DNA of 60,205 nucleotides from Chara braunii (GCA_003427395.1 BFEA01000108.1:2652648-2712852), one strand, 5' to 3'. Counted from the first letter of the stretch, positions 21,020-32,766 are shown. Numbers and translations: made by a program. The notes: a model not told the origin generated them from the letters alone.

Positions 21020-21420
21020 CAAAGATGGGCCACAACAAGGCCCCCACAGAGCAGTTGACTGATGCCTTAGGCCCACAACGGGGCACCCCATAGGGTGCAC
21101 AATTGGCCCACAATTGTCCTCCCCCTAAGGCCACAATTATCCCACAACTGGGCCCAGCTAAGGCCACATTTGCGCCCCAGCTAAGGCCACAATCGGGCCA
21201 CAACACGGAGCAAATAAGGCCCACAATTGGGCCTCGAGACGTCCCAATTGCCCATTGTAGTCCCAAATAAGGTCCATAATCGGGCCCCACAATTGGGCCC
21301 CCACTAAGGCCGCAATCAGGCCACAACAGGGCCCAAATAAGGCCCACAATTGGGTCACAAGACAGTCCAATTGCCCACCACAAGCCCACAAGGTCCATAA
21401 TTGGGGGCCCACGGCCCTGC
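21020..21420. repeat. GGCCCACAATTGGGCC-type tandem array
   Basis: A 400-bp tract built from variants of the self-complementary word GGCCCACAATTGGGCC and of AAGGCCACAATCGGGCCACA. A higher-order duplication of about 121 bp is visible (from about 21183 and 21305). Long minus-strand frames across it (165 and 143 codons) are repeat translations. Confidence 0.85.
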
Positions 21421-22384
21421 AACAAACAGCAAACAACACTGGGATCGCAAGGCAATGCCACAGGGGACTTCCTGGGCAAGGGGTTCTGGGTCGAGGCCGA
21501 TTTGAAAAAGGAACAATGGACTTGTATGCCCCAACGCAGACAAGTACTTGCAAGGTAGATTCAGTCTGACCTGATCGAGGCAGCCACACAACCTGACCCA
21601 GCCGGCGCTAGGGCAAATCTTCCACACTTGAGTGGCCATCTGCGTAACGCGAGCCTGAAACAGTCTTACCTCCACAGGGAGATCATTGGCAAGCGGGCGA
21701 AGGAACTTCCTCCGATTGCTGCTACTCGACGATTCCTGCAGAGGGACGGTTACCTTTGGAGTCACTGGCAGCAGCCAAAGTTCCAATTACCTTGAGTTGG
21801 TGCAGTTTGTTACACAGCGCAGTTCGATTTCGCCCACGCTCACAAGGCACTCTGATCACTTCTCAATTTGAATTCTCCAGCTGGCCTTCCACCGGCAATC
21901 CCCCGCTCGCGCTGCAGTTTCTTCACTCCGATTCCGGAGCTAGTATTATTCACCACCATAGATGTGTGCAGCACAGCTGCACATGCTCACCTTCACCACT
22001 GAGAAAAGCTACATGGGTCAAACTCCTCACATTCCGTAAAGCTTGCTTGCCGACGCTTTAATAGTTTTCCCGTAATCTGCCAATCATCCTGATGAGAAAC
22101 GTTGAGGATGGTGCGACTCCGCTCCGCTGGTGGAACAGGTACACCATTCACGTCGAAGGGCAGGCAGCGTATGCCCATCTTCACCAGAGAATAAGCCAGG
22201 GTTACTGCCATCTACCTCGAACAGACTATGCTTCACTTTCTGAGTCACCAACGATAAATCACCCTTTCAACTGGAGATACGGCTGCTACGCCGTCCAGAA
22301 AAGGAGGATCCTGAGGTATGCTAGGCTGTCCAGAAACACAGGATCTGTAGTAATCACCACGTTGCCGCACTGGGCCACAGTGAA
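21421..22384. other. No recognisable gene
   Basis: Mixed sequence; frames of 143 codons or fewer without motif. Confidence 0.5.
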
Positions 22385-22556
22385 ACTCCCATTCCTAGCA
22401 GGAAAAAGCTCACCACAATGGCAGCCACTGCTTGACAGGCTGCCTAGCAAAACGTTACTGCTAGGTGACTCCCATTCCTAGCAGCAAAAAGCTCACCACA
22501 ATGGCAGCCACTACTCGACAGGCTGCACTGGCAAAACGTTACTGCTAGGTGGCGCT
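22385..22556. repeat. 83-bp tandem duplication
   Basis: Units from 22385 and 22468 share ACTCCCATTCCTAGCAG, AAAAAGCTCACCACAATGGC and AAAACGTTACTGCTAGGTG. The second has a small insertion. Confidence 0.94.
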
Positions 22557-22924
22557 GCAGGAACATGAGTGCAGCATAATGGTGCAATGACTTGCTGTTT
22601 TCTGGCCGCCTGTAGCCTCTCTCTGTCGAGGCTGTACCATAGGTAGGGTAGATTCGTAATTTTGTTTGGCTGAGGGCTAACCGAGAGACCTACCTGTAGT
22701 GGAAATTCGTGAGGGACATATCTGCAAATTCGGGAAAAATGCAGGCCCGGTACTAACCGGATTTTCCACAGCCTACCCTAACTGCGGATAGCAGGCCCGG
22801 GCTACCCCTAGGACAGACAGGCCCTAAGGGCCTATTCTGATAGACGGTTCTATAGCCTATAGCCGGGTCCGGTAGAGGCCGAGAGGCCGAAACAGAAACG
22901 GTACCGGTCGGTCAGTCAGTCTGG

Positions 22925-22966
22925 TCTAGGTCGCGTCTAGGTCGCGTCTAGGTCGCGTCTAGGCGA
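22925..22966. repeat. 11-bp minisatellite
   Basis: TCTAGGTCGCG is repeated three times and a fourth copy decays into GCGAGG. Confidence 0.95.
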
Positions 22967-23890
22967 GGTTAGTCTATAGATAGGATGGGGACGTCGGTTC
23001 AGGGCTTTTGGCAGTTGGCACCGAGTACATCGCTGCTGCGCTATGTGTGAACCGGAAGTGGTGCCGGCTCAGCGTGGAAGGAGACAGGCATAGCCAGACC
23101 TTCGAATTGCCGGCCATACCTGGGACCTGTGCTGTACTCTGCCAGCACGCAGGGACTGACAGAGGTCTGGGCTATCGAGGTCTGCTGGAGGCGAGAGAAG
23201 TTGGTGCCCTGCTGGACCCTCCTCCGGAGTGGGGTTCCAGGGTGGTGGCGCTGCAGCCATAGCTGCAGCTTATTCCTCAGAGGTCACCTAGTCAGGGTTT
23301 GATGGCGCTGCTGCAGACTTGCACCGGGGAAGTCTTCCGACACTTCGTCATCATCAGATACTGTGGCGCTGGTCTTCTTCTTCATCCTCTTGAGTGGCGC
23401 TTGGCCTCAGAGGCCTGTTTCAGGGTGGCAATTCCCTTTGGAGGCTGTATCTGGGTGGTGCTTGAGGTTTCAGGGGCTCAGGGGTGTTGGCTCATCAGGG
23501 TTGGGGAGTGAAGCGCTCCTTGTTTCTGAGCAGCGCACTGTAGTACTGAAGTTATCCTGACAATTCGAGACTCTGAGTTTAATAGACAGTGTGTGACTGG
23601 GTTTGGACTATCATCGTTTCATTGTTTCCTGGATGTGATCTACTCGGCTTTTCTTTATGACTGGTTGTGAGGATTGAGTGGAGTGAATTGCAGTTTCAGT
23701 GTACCCTGTCATATCGCATGGTCAAGTCTTCCGCTGTGTTTATCTCTCCCTGTGCGGTGTGATACTCCTATCCTCTCCCCTTCCTTCTATGTATGTATGG
23801 GCATACCTGGAAGTCTATGTGTGCGAGTGTTGGTCTCAGACAACAAACAGCCAGAATCATAACAATGGCATTGTCGGCCACAATGCATCC
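22967..23890. other. No recognisable gene
   Basis: GC-richer sequence (about 23000-23480) with frames up to 84 codons on both strands; no motif recognised. Confidence 0.5.
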
Positions 23891-24047
23891 TTAACCACCA
23901 GTACTTGGCCCAGCTATCGGCCGCAGGAGAAAATGGAGTAGAAACGTTTCCAGTATGATGAATTTGGGCGCTCCTGTAGTAGCCCGTACGTTACCTAAAA
24001 TTGTGGCGCGTTAACGGGCACAACTCTAGGAAGTACTGGTGGTTTAA
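23891..24047. mobile_element. TTAA-flanked MITE, 157 bp, reversed copy
   Basis: The left terminus TTAACCACCAGTA (23891-23903, one A short) and right terminus TACTGGTGGTTTAA (24034-24047) bound a body. The body contains, in reverse orientation, the family phrase GGCCCAGCTATCGGCCG and GTAGAAACGTTTC, as in the 12429-12548 copy. Confidence 0.7.
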
Positions 24048-24599
24048 TGACGCCTTATGCTCTATACGGAGTTCATTTCCACGCAAATCGAAAGCTTGAA
24101 AAAAAGAGAGGAAAAACAAGAACAAGCCACCCAAATTGCTTTGGAGACAATCACACAATACGGAAAAGGGCCAAGGACAACGACAACCTTCTTCCCCAGA
24201 ACATAAATTGCCGCCATCATGAATCGATATGAACATTGTGAAGTTATGAATGCTCTTCACGCCCGAAAGTCATGATGTTGGGCAATGTTTGGGGGAAGAA
24301 GGTAGGGAACAAATCGGGCAGATGATAAATGAGGGCGCTAGATAAACTAGACAAGCTAGCAAAAAAGGGATTGGGAGGTGCAAGGCTGTGCAGGAAATTC
24401 TGAATCTCTCAGTTGAAGGAGAAAGTACATTATATTTCTGACTCGCTGGCGGAAAAGGAAGTGAACTGTCACTTCGTGCAACTGAAGGATCAGATTCCAC
24501 ATATTAAAAAGAAAAAAACAAACAAAAAAGAAAAATGAAAAAAGAAGAAGAGCACAGAATAACATCACATTCCGTGAACAAGCTTTTTATAGAAAATAG

Positions 24600-24966
24600 T
24601 AAAATACTCTCCCCCACACCCCTGTCCAACCCCCTCCCCAATCTCGGCCTTGGTCTCATCCCGATTCGAATTAGCCCCCGTCTTGATCCCATCCAGATCC
24701 CGACCTGATCCCACCCTGATTCTAACTCAGTCCCCCGCTTGTTCCCATCTCGACCCAGCCTTGACTCCAACTCGTTCCCACATCCTCCCCACCCCGATCC
24801 CAACCCGAATCGATCCTACCATTCTTCCAATCTATACTCTTCCTCCCCCCTCCCCCCTCCCCCCTGGGTTGGTCATTCATCCCACACTACCTGAACTGGC
24901 ATCACGAAACAAGAGCGGACGGATCGGACATCGGATAGAGAGTAGACAAGGACTGTTTCTCCCGTA
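24600..24966 (+). promoter_or_regulatory. LINE 5' leader, C-rich
   Basis: Strongly C/T-biased with repeated CCCGATC / CCCACC / CCCTCCC words up to the ORF1 start. LINE 5' UTRs usually hold an internal promoter; I see no specific site, and the left boundary is uncertain. Confidence 0.45.
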
Positions 24967-24976
24967 GTGAAAGAAA

Positions 24977-27568
24977 ATGGCTTCGCCAACCCAAAGTGTG
25001 GGCACACCGAATCAAAACATGGGGGAGAAGGGCATCAGCGTAATAGACAACGAGGCACTCAAATTCTTAATAAACAAGACAAAGGTACAAGGGATACAAA
25101 CCACGGAGATACAAAAAACGGAGGGCAAAGAAGAGGAAATCATTGTGTGGAAGTACTCAGAAGAGAAGGTAGCGGAATTGGATGACCTACATGAAAGACA
25201 CGGAGTGGTATTTAATTTTGCACGAAGTGGCGCAAAGCTGCAACCAGCTGAAAAACACAAATGGGTCATCGAAGCGATCAAGAAAGAACTGAAGCTAAAA
25301 CAATCGGAAGAGACTTTCACGCTGCAAAATTTGGGCAGAAACAACATCATGGCACTGTTTATCACAGAAGAACAGACAAAAGTGGCAGCCGAGATGCAGT
25401 CCAGGAACTGTAACGGCTCCGTCTGCACGATCACCAAGTGGAAGAAAGTGGCCGTACAGAGACAAAATCCAGTTTTTTCTGTCTCCTACAAACAGACCTT
25501 GCTAAAAGAGAACTTCTGGGTCCAGTTCGACAACATCCAACCGGGTTTCCACGACCTGCTGGTGGATAGATTAGAAAGACAGTACCCAGCGAACAGGATT
25601 CTTAAATGGATCTTGCCAACTCCTGACTTCCTGGCCCCGCACTGCGGCTCCATGACTGCAGTGCTGGAAGTCAAAACAGACAACCCCCCAGTCTTTCCCC
25701 AAACATGGAAGCTCCAGATTGAAAACAGAACAGTGGAGATTAAAGTTTCGACCAAGACTGCACCGATCTGTTTTCGATGTAGGGAACGGGGGCACATGGG
25801 TACAGATCCTAACTGTCCCAAATACCCAAAACAGACGAAGGAGCGCAAACTCCTCCCCAATATGCTGGTTGAGGTGGAGGATGCCCCAAGAATCTGGTTC
25901 ATTGCGGACAGCAATTACAATGGCCGGGTATTTGATTACAACTTGGAAGAACCGGATTGGGTCTGGCATTACGCCGACCTGGAACCATCAATAAAGAAAC
26001 CAAACATCTTTCCCCCGGCAGACAGCAGATGGCAGAAAAAAGCCACGGGGAAGATAACAGGCAACCCGACAAAGATCAAAACCGATCCTTTGATCGACTC
26101 ACGGGTAATCAAAGAAGAAAAGGACAGAGAGGACCTGCTTTGGGACTTGGACACGGTCAACGAACAAGCAGTCCAACACTTCATCAACGAACCATACACC
26201 ATCCGGAGCTGGCTGAGAAGTCTGGAACAAACAATGACTTGCACAAGGAAAGGAGTCCAAGCAGATAACAAACGAACATTGGAAAATATGGGGGACAAAG
26301 GAAACCAGGAAGGGGGGCTAAAGAAGAGGAGGGCGACAAAAAGCAGAGGAAATGAGGGAGCAATTACCCCCCCTACAGAGAATGAAGAAGGGGAAAATGC
26401 CCCAGACACAAGGGGAACGAATTCTGAGCAAGGTGGGGAGGGGAGCAGTGCAAAAGGTGGAAGCACAACGACGAGCAGTGAATTGGAATCAACACAGTCG
26501 CTGCAGTGGCTCAGGGAGTACGTGGACAAGGTAAAGAGGGAACGAGAACATGCCTTTGATATTCAAGCAGCTTGTTTGAAACACGCAGAGAGATCCCAGA
26601 CGAGTGGCAAGAAAGGGCTGCTTGGGGGTGCAGGGCTTGCCACCAGCCAATTTGACGCTCTCAGGAAAGTCAAAGCTGAGGAACTATCAGAATATACAGC
26701 CTTTCGGTATGTTGAAAAGAAAAGAGCAAGGGAACAAGGGTTGAAGGATAAGGATAGAGCGGTTCCTGAGTCCAAAGATGAGTTCCAAGATCTGCGTCCT
26801 AAGAAATGGAAATCAGCGGAGAACCAAAAAAGGAAGAATCCAGACGTAATGCAAACAAAATTCCACGAGGACTCAGAACGCTCGCTGCTGGAAAAAGAAG
26901 CGGCTGTCGTCCTGGCCCAAACTGACAAGCTCAAGAAGCTCAATGAGGAATACGCATCAGAATTCATCACGATCTCGCACATTGCCAAGGACCAAGCACC
27001 CGTGGTGGTGGAAACAGCTCGATCTGCTTGCCTAACACTGATGAACATCCGCCCGTTGATCGCAGCAAGATATATGGAAAAAGACGAGGAATGGCAGATT
27101 GCTACAGACGTTTCTTTCCAAATTCCTTGCTTCCGGGAAGGACAAAATGTGGCAGATATTCTCCGGGAAAAGGTAACGTCAGACTACTCTCTGGGAGTTT
27201 GCGACATAGTACCGGGTGGAGTGACCCTGGCAGACTCACAGTCTCCCCTGGAGCAGGATACAATATCTCAACGATCAGAACAAGGGAGACAATCTCCCCA
27301 AGCCTTCTCACCCCAGATAGTCAAGCTAGCGACGACAGCAAGCTTGAAAACAGGGATGAAATGGAGACCCTGGCGGACGGTAACAGCGGTGCCATACAGT
27401 GTTCTAGCAGGCCCGTGTTTACCGGTGGAGTTGACGGCAGTTTCGATTGCCCAGTTGATCACGACGGGCACCCTGGAGGGGGATGGAGATCTCGACGTCG
27501 TGGCATACCCAACAGATTGGGATAGGTTTTATAGGAGTGAGGGCTCAGACGATGACTTGCAGGGCTGA
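24977..27568 (+). CDS. LINE ORF1, nucleic-acid-binding protein, 863 aa
   Basis: This is the RNA-binding partner of an L1-type element, expected to coat the element RNA. The frame opens at ATG 24977 and runs uninterrupted to TGA at 27566-27568, the longest open frame in the window. Residues about 50-260 have the layout of plant LINE ORF1 N-terminal domains (DUF4283-like; my inference from layout). A CCHC-type knuckle, CFRCRERGH then C, starts at residue 265 with spacing C-x2-C-x4-H-x6-C, two residues longer than canonical. Residues about 430-530 are a low-complexity Gly/Glu/Ser/Thr linker. Residues about 540-720 are Lys/Glu-rich and probably helical. 863 residues is long for an ORF1. The downstream ORF2 is damaged while this one is intact. 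Confidence 0.88.
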   Translation: MASPTQSVGTPNQNMGEKGISVIDNEALKFLINKTKVQGIQTTEIQKTEGKEEEIIVWKYSEEKVAELDDLHERHGVVFNFARSGAKLQPAEKHKWVIEAIKKELKLKQSEETFTLQNLGRNNIMALFITEEQTKVAAEMQSRNCNGSVCTITKWKKVAVQRQNPVFSVSYKQTLLKENFWVQFDNIQPGFHDLLVDRLERQYPANRILKWILPTPDFLAPHCGSMTAVLEVKTDNPPVFPQTWKLQIENRTVEIKVSTKTAPICFRCRERGHMGTDPNCPKYPKQTKERKLLPNMLVEVEDAPRIWFIADSNYNGRVFDYNLEEPDWVWHYADLEPSIKKPNIFPPADSRWQKKATGKITGNPTKIKTDPLIDSRVIKEEKDREDLLWDLDTVNEQAVQHFINEPYTIRSWLRSLEQTMTCTRKGVQADNKRTLENMGDKGNQEGGLKKRRATKSRGNEGAITPPTENEEGENAPDTRGTNSEQGGEGSSAKGGSTTTSSELESTQSLQWLREYVDKVKREREHAFDIQAACLKHAERSQTSGKKGLLGGAGLATSQFDALRKVKAEELSEYTAFRYVEKKRAREQGLKDKDRAVPESKDEFQDLRPKKWKSAENQKRKNPDVMQTKFHEDSERSLLEKEAAVVLAQTDKLKKLNEEYASEFITISHIAKDQAPVVVETARSACLTLMNIRPLIAARYMEKDEEWQIATDVSFQIPCFREGQNVADILREKVTSDYSLGVCDIVPGGVTLADSQSPLEQDTISQRSEQGRQSPQAFSPQIVKLATTASLKTGMKWRPWRTVTAVPYSVLAGPCLPVELTAVSIAQLITTGTLEGDGDLDVVAYPTDWDRFYRSEGSDDDLQG

Positions 27569-27577
27569 CAATCAGAC

Positions 27578-27835
27578 ATGGAAAAAGAGGATGACGTTCA
27601 AGAAGCTGATTCAGGCAAATCAAACGTTGAGAGCGAGGGGTCTTCGCGAGCAGATGACCAGGGAGAGAAGATGAGCAGGGAGATAGGCAAGGCTGCAGAG
27701 AGGGAAGGCTCGGGGGACGAGCCCATGGGAGAGGACACGGGGGCGGAGCACCGTCCTATATCACTCCTAGAACCACAATCATGTCAAACCAGGGAACACA
27801 ACCGAAATGGAGGAGATCAAAAGACAAACAAATGA
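27578..27835 (+). CDS. Small acidic ORF between ORF1 and ORF2
   Basis: 85 codons starting 9 bases after the ORF1 stop, rich in Glu, Asp, Ser and Gly (MEKEDDVQEADSGKSNVESE onward). It overlaps the proposed ORF2 start by about 30 bases in another frame. It could be an ORF1 tail cut off by a frameshift, a real small frame, or chance. Its composition resembles the ORF1 linker, which favours the first. No motif. Confidence 0.3.
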   Translation: MEKEDDVQEADSGKSNVESEGSSRADDQGEKMSREIGKAAEREGSGDEPMGEDTGAEHRPISLLEPQSCQTREHNRNGGDQKTNK

Positions 27836-30800
27836 AAGAGGGGGGTCAGTAGACTGGAGAAACCGAGGGATCATTATTAGGAGTTGGAACGTCAACGGCC
27901 TGGGGAATGTCATAGACAGAGAAGAAAAGTAGAATTATATCCTCACTGGATTGACGTCAAACAACAAACTAATTGCGGATATTATATTGCTTCAAGAGAC
28001 GCATCTCTCCTTCTCCCAGGAACACAACAGGATCCGAAAATTCATCGCAAGAAAAATGGGAGGTATAAGAGATGAAATATGGGCAGCAGACATTAATTCT
28101 AATACGAAAGGAACAGCCATCTTAATCCCTAAGTCATCCCGTTTCTACGTGTCAGGAAGCGTTTTGAGTAAGGAGGCAGATCTCCAAGAGGGCAGATGTT
28201 GTTCCATGCACCTTAAGTGGAAGGAAGAGGAGTTCCTCCTGTACAACATCTGCGCTCCAAATGAACCAACGCAAAGATAGTCCTTTGTAGCGAATTTGAG
28301 CAGCGGCATTCCACCATTATATCCGTGTATACTAGCTGGGGATTGGAATGCCACCCTAGACCCAACGACAGACCGCATTTCACGGTCCACCAATGCATAC
28401 AATTCAGAGGAGGCCCTACCAATCCAGAAACTGATGATTGATCAAGGATTGGTCGACCCCTTCAGGACCATGCACCTTACCGAGAGAGATTTCACCTTAA
28501 TCAAGAAAAATCATGCCCACCACACAGCTTTCTCACGGATAGACTATTTCTTGGTATCAGGCACATGGATAGGGGCGGTGAAAGAGGTGGAGATCCTCCC
28601 CCTTGCTCCCTATCCAGGCCTCGATCACAAACCCGTCGGGATCACTATCTACTTTGAGCAACAAGTAAGAAAAGGGGCAGGTTTTCATAAATTGAACAAT
28701 TCCCTCTTACTGAGTCAATCCTTCCAAGAAGGTATACAAGAATTTTGGGGTGCAAGGAGCATGAGCCGTGTGCCTGTCCAGGATCGATGGGAGTGGTTTG
28801 TAGAGGGCTACTCCTTGCTCGCGAAAACAACAGCTGAAATGTCAAGGAAGCTGGCCTCCATAAGAAAGAAAAGGAAACAAAGCCTAGGGCAGGCGCTGAG
28901 GATTGCAGAATATAACCTACGAGACAATCCTTCTTCAACACTATACACATACATCTTCGAAAAAGCACAAGAAGCGCTGGCAATGTGAAAGTGGTGGGAT
29001 TTGAAAGAACTGCAAGTTAGAGCCAGAATGTGCGAATACGAACTCAGTGAGTCGATGACGAAACACTTTTTTGCACGAATCAAAGCCAACACAAGAGCAA
29101 CCACAATAGAGAGAATGAAAACCCTCTCTAACCCAGTGAGGACATCAGACATCAATGAAGAAATTATGGAAGTAGCCAAAGAATTCTACCAAGACTTATA
29201 TCAGACTAAGACCCAAGCACCTACCCCAAGCAGTACATTGGAATAAAGGCGAAGGATGCTACAGTACCTGGAACAAACGATATTGCCAGAACAAGCAGAA
29301 GAGATGGACAAACCCCTATCTAGAGGAGCTGCTGCAGACCCTCAAAAGCATGAACAACTATAAGGCACCAGGCATTAATAGACTAACAAAGGAATTTTGG
29401 GAAAAGTTCTGGCCGAGCCTAGGGGGCGACCTTCTAAACTTTTATGAGGACATTTTTGAGAAAGGGGGTCTTGGCAACTTTCTCAGCAGCAGTGTTGTCA
29501 CACTATTGTATAAGAAGGGAGACAAAGAGGATATTAGGAATTATAGGCCCATTTCCCTTCTCACCCTTCCATACAAAATTCTGGCCAAGACCTTAGCTGC
29601 CAGAATCACGAGGATAAGTGATAAATGCTTCCATATCGACCAAACAGGCTTCATCCCACGACGCTACATTCTAGACAATGTGCTGACCCTAAACGAAGCA
29701 GCTAACAATTTTAGAGAAAGGAGAATAAACACAGCCGTTCTCTTTTTCGACTTTGAAAAAGCGTACGACCACGTCAACTGGTCTTTCATGGACGCTAGTA
29801 TGGAACGCATAGGGGTGGGACCAGTCTTCAGGAAATGGGTCTAGGTCTTATACAGTGATGCTTCCGGCTGCGTACAGATTAACAATTTCCTATCCGACAA
29901 CTATCCACTATCACGTTCGATGAGACAAGGGGACCCACTCGCTCTGCCTATTTTCCTATTTGTGATGGAAGCCATCGCTTCCTTCTTGCGGAAAGACCCA
30001 TCTATTCACAGACTCCCGGAAGTCGACGTGGGGACGTCTCACCACCTTAGGTTCCCGACAGTAATATTGTTTGCAGACGACACGATGGTACTGATTAGAG
30101 CCTCGGACTCATCCTTTATGGCGTTGTCCAAGGCAATGGAAGCTTTCAGACTGGCGTCCGAAATGAAGATCAACTGGAAGAAAACCATAGGCTGGTGGCT
30201 CTCTGAGGAGCAAATCCCAAATCTCCAGGGGCCGGAGGCTGACATGTTCTGGGACACGCCAGAGTCACCCACTCGATACCTAGGTATTCTCATGACACAA
30301 GAGGGCCAGCCACTCGATACCTAGGTATTCTCATTGCTCGGCAGAGTGCTGGTCCTAAACACTTCAGTTTTCTCCATGATGTGGTACATTGCAGCGGTAT
30401 GGACAATACCAGACAACTCACTAAAGGAACTAAACCGGGTAGCGAGATCATACCTTTGGACGGGCAACCCCAACAAGGGAAGCTGTATCCCCAAGATAGC
30501 CTGGCAGTACATTACAAGGAAACCAATACAAGGGGGGCTAGGAATCATCGACCCGAAGTGCGAGACAAAAGCCCTTCAAGCAAAATGGATAGTTCGGCTG
30601 ATGACGAAACCAAAAACAGCATGACAGCATAAGGGCTCTAGCTCCGGTGCTATCGCCAAGCAACATGTCGGGTTTATTCTGGGTAATGAACAAGGAATGG
30701 TCTTTGAAAAATGTGAGAAGAAGATCCAGGGGGGAAATGGAGCAAAACATAGACAACCGCCAAACGCCGTATTGGGCGACTCTCATCCGGATTTGGAGAG

Positions 30801-32333
30801 AAATAATGCCGAAAAAGACCAACAGACCCAAATCAAAGGATGAGGTGCTGAGGCAACCATTATTTGGCAACGAGTGGTTGAAGAGCGAAAGTGATGAACC
30901 ATTGTTCTTAAACCACAAATGGTTATCTTGGGTAAAGAACGGGGTTTGGACAGTTGGACACCTGTGGAACAACGAAAAGAAAGAATGGGTATCCGAGCAG
31001 GAACTAAGCACACGGTTAAAAGGCTGTCACAGGAGAGGTCCCAACCTGCAGTACATAACTAATGGAAAGATATGCTCAAGCAAGGGGGGGATTGGAGAAG
31101 CGGTGAGTGGGGGGTCAGAATACAAGAAAACCATCCCTCTAGGGCTTTCCAATTCTCACATCTACAACAAGGATCTGGTACTCAAGCGGTGTTCACTTCC
31201 TTTCCTATCACACACTCCACGAGGGGTATGCCGTCGATTGTGAATATCAATGTGGTAACCACAGTTATGGATTATTTCTTGCTCAGGAAAGTAAGACTGT
31301 TGGGCACATGGCCGAAGATCATCTTCAGGTATGACACGGCAATACATGATTTGGAATTCGATCCGGCGGAGTGGGCGTGGAAACCAGACAAAGAGACAAA
31401 CGTTAAGAAACTCACCCCCATACAGGACTACATGGTCAAACTAGGATACAAACTCCTGTTAAAAACAAAAGACCCAGAGCCAGTGATCAAGGCCAGGTGG
31501 CAGAAGTTACTAGGACAGGAAGCGGATAAGATCACAAAGATCCCGAGGAAAATTTACAAAATGATCAGACCAGTCAAATTCAGAAGCCTTCAATGGCTGA
31601 TAACATACGCAGCACTACCAGTCAATCAATGGCTTCATATCAGGCGAAAGGGCTCCGACCCTGATAGTTCTGATCAATGTAAGGTGTGTACGGAGAACGC
31701 TGTAGAGGATATAGTACACTGCCTAATCTACTGTAGAGAGGCGACGGTCTACTGGGCGAAAGCATCGACCCCTTGGGATTCCCTTTTTTCTACCCCTTTC
31801 CCGGAACAACCCATCCAGCTTCTCCTTCTGATTAACATTCCTGCACAGCCCCGGAAAGCGGAAAGGATTTGGTATGGACTCATCAGGAAGGTAACCCTGT
31901 GGATTATATGGAAGGAAAGATGCAGCAGAACTATTGAAGATCACTCCAACGCACGTGAGATGATCTGGTCGGAGACAAAAACACAATGATACAGGCAGAG
32001 ATCCTGTGCAGATGGCGGAAGATAAAGCTATCTTGGTCGGAGGATGAAGAACAACAAAGAAAGGCCAGAGGAAGCTTCAACAGGACATGGCTGATAGACG
32101 GGAAAATCGCTAAGTTATGGGACGATCGCATCTATTGGAAATGGCACAACTCATCCCAGGAAGGAATGCTGGACAGCGGAGCGCAGAGGATGGGCAAAGT
32201 ACCCCCAGAACAGAACTCTAAAGAGAAAATTTGCAGACTCGGACCACCACAATCGGGGAGTAGCAGCCGGGGTCTGGTAAACCGGAAGGCGGGAGCAAAG
32301 GAGGAGAGGTTAGAAAAGGACTCCCCCAAATGA
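27807..32333 (+). pseudogene. LINE ORF2, endonuclease and reverse transcriptase (broken)
   Basis: An APE-type endonuclease nicks target DNA and the reverse transcriptase copies element RNA there. Endonuclease motifs run in order from 27879: WNVNG, LLQETHL, YNICAPN, GDWNATLD, SRIDYFLVS, DHKPV (to about 28635). RT motifs follow: NYRPISLL (about 29540), TGFIPRR, FFDFEKAYD, RQGDPL and the catalytic FADD (30070-30081). The C-terminal part has a zinc motif, CKVC then H and C (about 31675-31735), as in L1 proteins. In-frame stops: TAG 27930, TAG 28278, TGA 28986, TAA 29244, TAG 29842, TAG 30322. Frame changes occur near 29320, 30300-30650, 31080 and 31986. I place the start at ATG 27807 because it is in frame with the endonuclease; the end is uncertain. 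Confidence 0.88.
30269..30333 (+). repeat. 24-bp direct repeat at an ORF2 deletion
   Basis: CACTCGATACCTAGGTATTC plus TCAT occurs at 30269-30292 and again at 30310-30333. Downstream of the RT core, the segment expected between the ...EGQPLDT text and ...LGRVLVLN is missing and replaced by the second repeat. This suggests a local deletion or template jump. Confidence 0.75.
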
Positions 32334-32766
32334 GGAATGGGGTACAGGTTTCAGGTTTCAAGAGAAGGGAGAAGGCCTAATGGGTAATGGGAGATGGCGA
32401 CGTAGGGCCAGAACTGAGGAAAGGAAAAACACAGGCAAAAAGAAGTAACGGGCGGACTCGTCGAGTGGAAACAAGGAAGAGGACGTTGGTGACCCACGGA
32501 CAGGGCTGAGGAGGGGGAAACACAGGCAAGCAGAGACAATGGGCGATTTCTTTCTAGGTGGCAATGGATTATCTGGCAGAGCTGGTCTTCCAGTTCTGAG
32601 AGGAAAGAGTGAGCCAAGGCAAGCTGACAGTCAATCCTCCACCTATGGTGGAGTAATCAATGCTGCTCAGGGGTCCTCCAGCCAAACGGGAGGAAGCGTG
32701 AGTTAATTGCTGTTAATGCCGGACTGACGCTCCCCAGAATAGAAGGAGTCAGGACCATAAGGCCCT

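Noticed and set aside
27930-30324. Alternative genetic code with TAG/TAA read as Gln
   Set aside because: A TGA also interrupts the same frame, frameshifts are present, ORF1 needs no recoding, and in the gypsy integrase region a TAG sits where relatives have Trp.
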